Source of the DNA: Desulfobacterales bacterium
GTDB taxonomy: Bacteria > Desulfobacterota > DSM-4660 > Desulfatiglandales > Desulfatiglandaceae
Assembly (NCBI GenBank): GCA_027061865.1
Contig: JAMOVZ010000055.1
Location: 1 to 15,078 of the forward strand
Length of the DNA: 15,078 nt
Reading direction: 5' to 3'
The number at the start of each line of letters is the position of its first letter. The stretch's first letter is position 1. The notes under the pieces are model-generated. The model saw only the letters and a list, made by a program, of their open reading frames with translations, ran no database searches and was not told where the DNA came from. The position numbers and the translations under genes were made by a program. This document shows positions 1 through 6,140 of the stretch, in pieces.

Positions 1-1
1 T

Positions 2-745
2 GCTGATCTCAAAAAGATGTTCGCAGAGCTGTTCGGGAGGCGCACTGGCTACTGCAAAGGAAAGGGCGGCTCCATGCATATAGCTGACTTTTCCAGAGGC
101 ATACTGGGAGCCAATGGGGTGGTGGGCGGGGGATTCCCTATAATAGTAGGAGCTGGGCTCTCAATTAAATTGAGAGATACAGGCCAGGTGGGCGTGGTCT
201 TCTTTGGAGACGGCGCAGCCAACAGGGGCACCTTTCATGAGGCCTGCAACATGGCGGCCATTTGGAATCTGCCGGTATTATTTGTATGCGAAAACAACCT
301 TTACGCATCCACCACGCCCGCAAGCTATGCCTTGGCCGGCGGTTCTGTGGCCAAAAGGGCATGCGCTTACGGTATTGAAGGCATCGAGGTGAACGGATCA
401 GATGTCCTTGAGGTGAGGAAAGCGGCCCAAAAAGCTGTGGAACGGGCCCGGTCTGGAAAAGGCCCCACCATACTTGAAATTAAGGTCTACAGATTCAGGG
501 GCCATTACGAGGGTGACCCGCAGAAATATAGGTCTCCTGAGGAAATAGAAAAATTCAAAAAGTCTTACGACCCAATATACCTATATGAAACCAGGCTAAA
601 AAAGGAAGGGGTGCTCAGTGGGAAGAAGATAAAACAGCTCAGGGAAAATATATCCCAAACGGTGGAAGAAGCTGCCAAACTGGCCCTATTGGAGCCCTTG
701 CCCAAACCGGAGGAGGCCTTAGAGGATCTTTTTGCCGATTATTGA
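2..745 (+). CDS. 2-oxo acid dehydrogenase (pyruvate or acetoin) E1 component, alpha subunit, 5'-partial
   Basis: This is the thiamine-diphosphate-binding half of the E1 heterotetramer, which decarboxylates a 2-oxo acid (or cleaves acetoin) and passes the acyl group to the lipoyl arm of E2. The reading frame is open from base 2, so the gene starts outside the window; 247 residues are visible, and the family usually has 320-360. Seen in the fragment: the GKGGSMH segment (residues 20-26), the ThDP/Mg motif beginning GDG at 69-71 and ending in ENN (97-99), and RFRGHYEGDP near the C-terminal third, the conserved loop of this family. The stop codon lies 11 bases before the E1 beta ATG, so the two are surely co-transcribed. 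PdhA and AcoA are very similar; neither the visible residues nor the neighbours settle the substrate, so no symbol is given. The family call is very secure. Confidence 0.95.
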   Translation, partial: ADLKKMFAELFGRRTGYCKGKGGSMHIADFSRGILGANGVVGGGFPIIVGAGLSIKLRDTGQVGVVFFGDGAANRGTFHEACNMAAIWNLPVLFVCENNLYASTTPASYALAGGSVAKRACAYGIEGIEVNGSDVLEVRKAAQKAVERARSGKGPTILEIKVYRFRGHYEGDPQKYRSPEEIEKFKKSYDPIYLYETRLKKEGVLSGKKIKQLRENISQTVEEAAKLALLEPLPKPEEALEDLFADY

Positions 746-756
746 TAGGGGTAAAA

Positions 757-1737
757 ATGACGGAAAGAATCTTGACATGTTCCGAAGCACTAGCCGAGGC
801 CCTTGACCAGGAGATGGCCCGTGATGAGGGCGTCTTTGTCATAGGCGAGGACATCCGGGCCCACGGCGGTATCTTCGGCCAGTTCAAAGGACTGCCAGAA
901 AAATATCCTGATCGCGTTATAGACACTCCCATATCTGAAACCTGTATAGTAGGGGCAGGATTGGGTGCGGCCATCACAGGCATGAGGCCCTTTGTGGATC
1001 TCCACTTTGCCGATTTTGTCACCACCGCCATGGATGAAATCGTCAATCAGGCAGCCAAGATTCGCTATATGTTCGGCGGACAGGTTAAGGTGCCTTTGGT
1101 GATTTGGGCACCTGACGGAGGCGGGCTTTCCGCGGCTGCACATCACTCACAGTGCCTGGAGGCTTGGTTTGTACACACACCCGGACTTAAGGTGGTGATC
1201 CCCTCTGAACCCGCTGATGTGATGGGACTTACAAGAAGTGCAATAAGAGACAACAATCCTGTAATTTTTTTTCAACATAAAAAGCTCTTTGCTCACAAAG
1301 GACCCGTCCCCTCTAACGAGTTTGCCATACCTTTAGGCCAGGCCAAGATAAAAAGGCAAGGCAGGCACATAACCATCATAACCTATTCGCTGATGACCCA
1401 CATATGCCTGGAAGCAGCCCGTAGCCTTGAGGAACATGGAATAGAAGCTGAAGTGATCGACCTCAGGACTCTTAAGCCTCTGGACTTTGATTTAATCGCC
1501 AGCTCTTTGAAGAAGACATATCGGGCATTGATCGTGCACGAGGCATGCCTCACGGGGGGCTTTGGCGCTGAGGTAGCTGCCAGGATAGGAGAAGAACTTT
1601 TTGATTTTCTGGACGCTCCTGTAACCAGGATTGGGGCAAAGGATGTTCCAATGCCCTTCAGCCCTGTAATGGAAAACTTCGTGATCCCACAAAAAGACGA
1701 CATTGTTGAAACCGCCAAAAGACTGGTCACCACTTAG
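757..1737 (+). CDS. 2-oxo acid dehydrogenase (pyruvate or acetoin) E1 component, beta subunit
   Basis: Partner of the E1 alpha subunit; it completes the thiamine diphosphate site and docks on E2. The protein has 326 residues, the normal family length. Visible landmarks: GEDI (30-33), DTPISE (56-61) whose Glu61 corresponds to the cofactor-activating glutamate, the NQAAKIRYM stretch (97-105), HHSQ (129-132) with the conserved His, and PGLKVVIPSEP (142-152). The frame could open at a TTG at 742 overlapping the E1 alpha stop, but the ATG at 757 is preferred because GATAGGGG (743-750) sits a good ribosome-binding distance upstream. The HKKLFAHKGPVP segment is of the kind found in both acetoin and pyruvate enzymes. 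The gap to E2 is 13 bases. Confidence 0.95.
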   Translation: MTERILTCSEALAEALDQEMARDEGVFVIGEDIRAHGGIFGQFKGLPEKYPDRVIDTPISETCIVGAGLGAAITGMRPFVDLHFADFVTTAMDEIVNQAAKIRYMFGGQVKVPLVIWAPDGGGLSAAAHHSQCLEAWFVHTPGLKVVIPSEPADVMGLTRSAIRDNNPVIFFQHKKLFAHKGPVPSNEFAIPLGQAKIKRQGRHITIITYSLMTHICLEAARSLEEHGIEAEVIDLRTLKPLDFDLIASSLKKTYRALIVHEACLTGGFGAEVAARIGEELFDFLDAPVTRIGAKDVPMPFSPVMENFVIPQKDDIVETAKRLVTT

Positions 1738-1750
1738 CGGAGTAAAAGGC

Positions 1751-2950
1751 ATGGTGGAGATAAAGATACCCAAACTAGGCCTCACCATGGAAAAGGCTAC
1801 TATTGTGGAGTGGCGCTTTAAATCAGGAGACCTGGTCAACGAGGGAGACATCATACTTGTGATTGAGACCGACAAGGTGAGCTTTGAAGTCCCAGCTCCT
1901 TGTTCAGGCATAATACATCCTGTAGTCTCTGAAGGGAGTGAGTGCACTGTAGAGGATACAGTAGGTTATATTGCAAGCGACAGAGCAGAGTACCAACGGC
2001 TCTTGGAGGAATATCCTCCTGGTGAAGGAAAACCTCCCCAAAATCAGCCCCAAACTCCCAAACCACTCCAAACTCACGCGGTCGGCCACGGCCAAGGGGG
2101 GGGAAGAATCAAGGCTTCGCCCCTTGCCCGCTCCATGGCCAAAACCCACGGTATAGACCTTACAGAGATCAAGGGCACCGGGCCTGGGGGCAGGATTGTA
2201 CGAGCAGATATACTTGCTGCCATTGAGGAAAAAAGGGCCGCTGCCCAGGGGGAGCGGCCAGAGGCAGGCCCAAAAGAGGTGGCAGAGGCAATTCCTATCT
2301 CAGGGCCAAGGCGGGTAATATTTCAGAATATGTTCAAGAGCCTAAGCCAATCGGCCCAATTGACCCTCCACGCGGGGGCAAGTGCCGAGAATCTTATCGC
2401 TCTCCGCCAAAAGGCCTCTATGGAGGCCAAAATATCCCTCAACGCAATATTGGTAAAGATCGTGGCCGAGGCCTTACGCCTCCACCCCCGCATCAACTCC
2501 ACGGTGGAAGGGGATAAGATCATTGTATGGAAGCAGGTAAACATAGGTCTTGCCATGGAAGCAGGTGAATCTCTGGTAGTCCCAGTTATAAGAGAGCCCC
2601 GGAAAAAGGGCCTGCTTCAGATAAATGAGGAGATCAACATCTTGGTACAAAAGGCCCGTGAGGGCAGGCTCTCTCCTGATGATATGGCAGGCGGAACCTT
2701 TACTGTAACTAATCTGGGATTCCTCGATATCGACTATTTTACCCCTATTATCCGTCCTCCTGAGAGCGCAATCCTTGGAGTTGGCAGGGTTGCAAAGGTT
2801 CCCGTAGTATTTGAAGGGCAAGTTGTCCCTCAGACACGCATACACCTCAGCCTCACCTTTGATCACCGCATCATAGATGGTGCCCCTGCTGCCCGGTTCC
2901 TCAAGACCATTATGGATTTTATAGAGGATCCCGCAATGATGCTTTTTTGA
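1751..2950 (+). CDS. dihydrolipoamide acyltransferase (E2 component of 2-oxo acid dehydrogenase complex)
   Basis: Core enzyme of the complex: its swinging lipoyl arm takes the acyl group from E1 and transfers it to CoA. The protein has 399 residues with three domains: one lipoyl domain (1-75) with the lipoylated Lys42 in ETDKVSF; a Pro/Gln-rich linker (80-115); a peripheral-subunit-binding domain (about 120-158, ending GTGPGGRIVRADIL); and the acyltransferase domain (about 180-399) ending in DHRIIDG with catalytic His372 and Asp376. The frame extends upstream to a TTG at 1703, but the lipoyl fold begins exactly at the ATG at 1751 (MVEIKIPKLG), which has a purine-rich GGAGTAAAAGG stretch before it. 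A single lipoyl domain and 399 residues fit pyruvate or acetoin E2s. Lys42 is the expected target of the LipB/LipA pair encoded next door. Confidence 0.95.
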   Translation: MVEIKIPKLGLTMEKATIVEWRFKSGDLVNEGDIILVIETDKVSFEVPAPCSGIIHPVVSEGSECTVEDTVGYIASDRAEYQRLLEEYPPGEGKPPQNQPQTPKPLQTHAVGHGQGGGRIKASPLARSMAKTHGIDLTEIKGTGPGGRIVRADILAAIEEKRAAAQGERPEAGPKEVAEAIPISGPRRVIFQNMFKSLSQSAQLTLHAGASAENLIALRQKASMEAKISLNAILVKIVAEALRLHPRINSTVEGDKIIVWKQVNIGLAMEAGESLVVPVIREPRKKGLLQINEEINILVQKAREGRLSPDDMAGGTFTVTNLGFLDIDYFTPIIRPPESAILGVGRVAKVPVVFEGQVVPQTRIHLSLTFDHRIIDGAPAARFLKTIMDFIEDPAMMLF

Positions 2951-2966
2951 AGGAAGGAGGAATTGG

Positions 2967-4349
2967 ATGCCAACCCCCTTTGACGTGGCAGTGGTGGGCG
3001 GTGGACCTGGAGGGGTGACAGCCGCTGTTCGTGCCTCCCAGTTGGGTGCAAAAGTGGCATTGATAGAAGAAAAGAATTTGGGCGGCGCTTGCATGAACAA
3101 GGCCTGCATCCCCTTTGCCCACATGATGCGGGCAGCCAGCCTTTTTTCCCAAATGGCCGATGCCTCGAAGCTGGGTATCAAGTGCCACAAGATTGCCCAC
3201 GATTTTAAGGCCCTTTCAGGTGCTAGGGAGGAACTTGTCGGCTTTCTTCGCGCCGGTTTGGAAAGCTTGCTGAAAAAAAACAAAATAGAGGTAATCCGCG
3301 GAAAGGCCTCAATTCTTAATGCCCAACTCATAGGAGTAGAGGGGGCGTCTATCTCGGCCGGGCGGCTAATACTTGCAACTGGGGCTGAATGGGCTCCCCC
3401 TCCTTCCCTTCTGAAAGGCCGAGATAAAGTGGTCAGCACAGATGATCTTCTCAAAGCTTCCCGCCTCCCCAAAAGTTGCCTGATTCTGGCTGAGAGCCCC
3501 CCTCTGATAACGGTTGCACAAATCCTTTCCCAGTTGGGGGCCAAGGTTACCATTGTTACAAAAGGTAAATCCATTTTGCCTGAAGAGGATCGGGCTATCA
3601 GGTCTCGTTTGACCAAGGCCCTCCAGAGGCAAGGGCTCCAAATCCTTACCGGGAAGAGCTTAATAGCACTTGATGAAAAAAAGGGCGGGAGTCGGGCAAT
3701 CATCGGCAGGGAAACAGCCGAGCACTCTATTGAGGTGGAAATGGTGGTGGGGGGCGAAAGGATATCCGCCCTCCAAGGGCTTGGCCTGGAGGCTATCGGT
3801 CTTGATGAGGGGGCTTGGCCTTTGAAGGTTAACGATCAAATGGAGACAGAAGCGGCGGGAATCTATGCCGTTGGAGACCTGGTTAATCCGCCGGAGCTTC
3901 ATTACTCACACCTTGCAACCGCCCAGGGTCTGGTTGCAGCTGAAAATGCAATGGGCATCTCTTCCACCTATGAGCCCAGGCTTGCAGCTAGGGTAGTCTT
4001 TACCAGGCCGCAGGCGGCCTGTGTGGGACTTACTGCTGCCCAAGCAAAAAAGAAAGGATACGATGTAGTGGTGGGTGCTGCCCCCCTTTCTATGAACCCT
4101 TTAGGAATGATAATGGACCAGCAAGAGGGCCTAGTGGAGTTAGTAGCAGAGAGGGAGTATGGAGAAATACTAGGGATTCACATCGTGGCAGAGCACGCAG
4201 CAGAAATGGCTGCCCTATCCGTTGCCTTACTCAAGATGGAGGCTACCCTCGAAGAACTCTCTAATATTCCCCTCCCCCACCCCACACTTGGGGAATCCGT
4301 GTGTGAGGCTGCAAGGGAGGCCTTGGGGCGGCCAATTCTTATTCCTTGA
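2967..4349 (+). CDS. dihydrolipoamide dehydrogenase-like flavoprotein (E3) with a degenerate NAD-binding motif
   Basis: By position and fold this is the E3 of the complex, which re-oxidises dihydrolipoamide through FAD. The protein has 460 residues, normal for the family. Intact: the FAD motif GGGPGG (11-16), the redox pair Cys42-x4-Cys47, the second FAD motif around GIYAVGD (298-304), and the C-terminal HPTLGE with His438 and Glu443, the usual acid-base pair. Altered: the residues after the second Cys read CIPFA where E3 normally has CIPSK, and the second Rossmann motif, normally like GGGYIGLE, reads AESPPLIT at 175-182, so none of the three glycines is present. The adenosine-binding Glu after the next strand is Thr198. 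Fold, FAD and disulfide look functional; NAD use is doubtful. A strong GGAAGGAGG lies before the ATG, 16 bases after the E2 stop. The 3' end overlaps lipA on the other strand by 11 bases. Confidence 0.88.
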   Translation: MPTPFDVAVVGGGPGGVTAAVRASQLGAKVALIEEKNLGGACMNKACIPFAHMMRAASLFSQMADASKLGIKCHKIAHDFKALSGAREELVGFLRAGLESLLKKNKIEVIRGKASILNAQLIGVEGASISAGRLILATGAEWAPPPSLLKGRDKVVSTDDLLKASRLPKSCLILAESPPLITVAQILSQLGAKVTIVTKGKSILPEEDRAIRSRLTKALQRQGLQILTGKSLIALDEKKGGSRAIIGRETAEHSIEVEMVVGGERISALQGLGLEAIGLDEGAWPLKVNDQMETEAAGIYAVGDLVNPPELHYSHLATAQGLVAAENAMGISSTYEPRLAARVVFTRPQAACVGLTAAQAKKKGYDVVVGAAPLSMNPLGMIMDQQEGLVELVAEREYGEILGIHIVAEHAAEMAALSVALLKMEATLEELSNIPLPHPTLGESVCEAAREALGRPILIP

Positions 4350-5223
4350 CAACAGAGAGGAAAAGCTCCTTGGCCTGATAAGAGCTTCTCACCAAGGGGC
4401 CACTCGCCACAGCCTCAAATCCCAAGCCAAGGGCTTCCTCTTTCCACTGCACGAATTCCTCAGGCGGCAAATACCGCTCCACTGAGAGGTGCCTCTTGCT
4501 GGGCTGCAGGTATTGGCCAAGGGTGATAACGTTACAGCCAGAATCAAGTAAGGCATAAAGGGCATCTCTCACCTCCTGAGGGCTCTCTCCCAATCCGAGC
4601 ATAAGCCCTGATTTGATAGGGAGATCAGGAGCCTTCGCCCTTAGAGCGGCTAACACCCTCAACGATCCCTGGTAGTCTGCCTGTGGCCTTACCTTTGGAT
4701 AAAGCCTTTGCACGGTCTCCATATTGTGGGCTATAAGGTCCGGGGCTTCCTCCAAAACAACATCCAAGGCGAAGCCGACAGCGCCCCGAAAATCTGGGAT
4801 CAGAAGCTCTACTTTTGTCTTGAGTGATTTTCGACGTATCTCTTTTACTGTGATTGCAAATTGGCCTGCGCCTTTGTCCGCAAGATCATCCCTGCATACA
4901 GATGTTACGACCACATAGTCCAGTCCCATGGCAGCCGCTGTTTCTGCCACACGGCGAGGCTCATCAGGTGGGGGCAGGAATTCTGGGCCCTGTTCAACCC
5001 CGCAGAATCTACAATTACGAGTGCACTTGGGACCAAGAATCAAAAACGTGGCAGTCCCTTTTGAAAAGCACTGAGCCATATTGGGACACCGGGCCTCAAG
5101 ACATACGGTGTTTACACCCATTTTCTGGAGGGCTGACATTGTCTCCAAATAGCTCCCACCGGGTGGAATGGCCACCTTTAGCCAAGGAGGTTTTGTTTGG
5201 GAGGACAGGCCGGCAGGTCTCAT
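4339..5223 (-). CDS. lipA: lipoyl synthase
   Basis: Radical-SAM enzyme that inserts two sulfur atoms into the octanoyl chain carried on E2 (or GcvH), completing the lipoyl cofactor. The protein has 294 residues, slightly short beside E. coli LipA (321). Both cluster motifs are present: the auxiliary-cluster cysteines 41, 46 and 52 (CLEARCPNMAQC) and the radical-SAM CxxxCxxC at 67, 71 and 74 (CTRNCRFC). The C-terminal RSSY motif (279-282), which holds the auxiliary cluster's serine ligand, is also there. The ATG overlaps the lipB stop as ATGA, which suggests translational coupling; no strong separate ribosome-binding site is visible. The gene converges on the E2/E3 operon and its TAA lies inside the last codons of the E3 gene. 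Confidence 0.97.
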   Translation of the reverse strand: MRPAGLSSQTKPPWLKVAIPPGGSYLETMSALQKMGVNTVCLEARCPNMAQCFSKGTATFLILGPKCTRNCRFCGVEQGPEFLPPPDEPRRVAETAAAMGLDYVVVTSVCRDDLADKGAGQFAITVKEIRRKSLKTKVELLIPDFRGAVGFALDVVLEEAPDLIAHNMETVQRLYPKVRPQADYQGSLRVLAALRAKAPDLPIKSGLMLGLGESPQEVRDALYALLDSGCNVITLGQYLQPSKRHLSVERYLPPEEFVQWKEEALGLGFEAVASGPLVRSSYQAKELFLSVVKE

Positions 5224-5954
5224 GAGAGGGGCTCAATACGTTGCTGTATATCAGCCTTTAAGACATCGTGGAGATAATCGAGGCTGAGGGCTTTAACCTC
5301 CATTCCCAGCACCGCTTTAGCATATTTTACTGTCAACTTCTTTATTTCTGTCATCGGAATCTCTGCACCTGCTAATGTTGCAAGATTGGTCACGGTAACG
5401 CCCGGGAGCCCACATGGGTCGATCCAGGAAAAGGGTTCAAGATCCAACATAACATTCAGTGAAAAGCCATGATAACTTATACCTTTACTTATGGCAATTC
5501 CCACACTACCCACTTTCATATCATCCACCCAGACACCTCTCATTCCAGGAAGCCGGGCCACACTCACACCCAAATCAGAACAAGCCTTGATCATGATCTC
5601 CTCAAGGGCCCAAACCAGGTCTACAGGCCCAAGCCCTTTTCTATTCAGATCTAGGATTGGGTATCCTACCAACTGCCCTGGCCCATGAAATGTAATTGAC
5701 CCTCCCCTTTCGGTCTGAAATACAGGGATTCCCTTCCTCCTAAACAACGTAAAAGGGACTCTGATATGCTGTTCCCCTCCCTTGTTCCCAACAGTAAACA
5801 CCGGCTGGTGCTCGCAGATAATTAAAATATCTTCCGTGAGTGAATTGGTCTTCTTGGCGCTGACTAATGTTTGTTGAAGCCTCCAGGCCTCCTCGTAAGG
5901 TGTTATTGGGAGATCCAGCAGGATAGCAAGATCTTTTGGGGCGCTCTTGAGCAA
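5220..5954 (-). CDS. lipB: octanoyltransferase (lipoate biosynthesis), TTG start proposed
   Basis: Transfers octanoate from acyl carrier protein to the target lysine of E2/GcvH, the step before LipA. With the start proposed here it has 244 residues. Visible: EHQPVFTVGN (about 48-57), RGGSITFHGPGQLVGYP (83-99), catalytic Lys147 in DDMKVGSVGI, and catalytic Cys181 in IDPCGLPGV. The frame runs open to 6053, but that extension would lie inside tRNA-Leu and no ATG is available. The TTG at 5954-5952 is preferred: GGGAGG lies four bases upstream, and the product then begins close to where LipB homology normally starts. The four-base spacing is a little short, so the start is likely but not certain. 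lipB is probably read from the tRNA promoter, since no terminator is visible in the 53 bases between. Confidence 0.93.
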   Translation of the reverse strand: MLKSAPKDLAILLDLPITPYEEAWRLQQTLVSAKKTNSLTEDILIICEHQPVFTVGNKGGEQHIRVPFTLFRRKGIPVFQTERGGSITFHGPGQLVGYPILDLNRKGLGPVDLVWALEEIMIKACSDLGVSVARLPGMRGVWVDDMKVGSVGIAISKGISYHGFSLNVMLDLEPFSWIDPCGLPGVTVTNLATLAGAEIPMTEIKKLTVKYAKAVLGMEVKALSLDYLHDVLKADIQQRIEPLS

Positions 5955-6007
5955 GGTGCCTCCCGGGAAGGCCCTTTCCCTGATAGGGACTCCGACCTGA
6001 TGATCGC

Positions 6008-6096
6008 TGGTGCCTGGGGAGGGAATCGAACCCTCACGGGGACAAAGCCCCAAGGGATTTTAAGTCCCTTGCGTCTACCTGTTCCGCCACCCAGGC
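6008..6096 (-). tRNA. tRNA-Leu (anticodon UAA), CCA encoded
   Basis: The - strand reads as a complete class II tRNA. The acceptor arms GCCTGGG (6096-6090) and CCCAGGC (6018-6012) pair perfectly. The anticodon stem AGGGA/TCCCT encloses the loop CTTAAAA with anticodon TAA at 6062-6060. A long variable arm (GGGG-CTTTGT-CCCC type) is typical of tRNA-Leu, and the T arm contains GGTTCGATTCC. The discriminator is A (6011) and CCA is encoded at 6010-6008. The gene lies between its own promoter and lipB on the same strand. Confidence 0.97.
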
Positions 6097-6107
6097 ATCC
6101 TTGCTTC

Positions 6108-6136
6108 AAATTACTAAGATGAGGGCTGTATGTCAA
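6108..6136 (-). promoter_or_regulatory. sigma-70 type promoter of the tRNA-Leu gene
   Basis: On the - strand a perfect -35 box TTGACA (6136-6131) is followed after 17 bases by TAATTT (6113-6108), a weak -10 box. Initiation would fall near 6101, about five bases before the mature tRNA. The -35 starts five bases after the stop of the upstream gene. The spacing to the -10 and to the tRNA supports the call; the poor -10 lowers certainty. It probably also serves lipB and lipA. Confidence 0.65.
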
Positions 6137-6140
6137 ACAC

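Noticed and set aside
742..756. TTG at 742 as the E1 beta start
   Set aside because: The ATG at 757 has a properly spaced GGGG-containing ribosome-binding site, and homology begins there.
5979..5991. TCCCT-ATC-AGGGA mini-hairpin between the tRNA and lipB as a terminator
   Set aside because: Only five base pairs with no T-run after it.
5955..6053. N-terminal extension of lipB by 33 residues from a TTG at 6053
   Set aside because: The extension would be translated from inside the tRNA-Leu gene and has no homology to LipB; a TTG with GGGAGG upstream exists at 5954.
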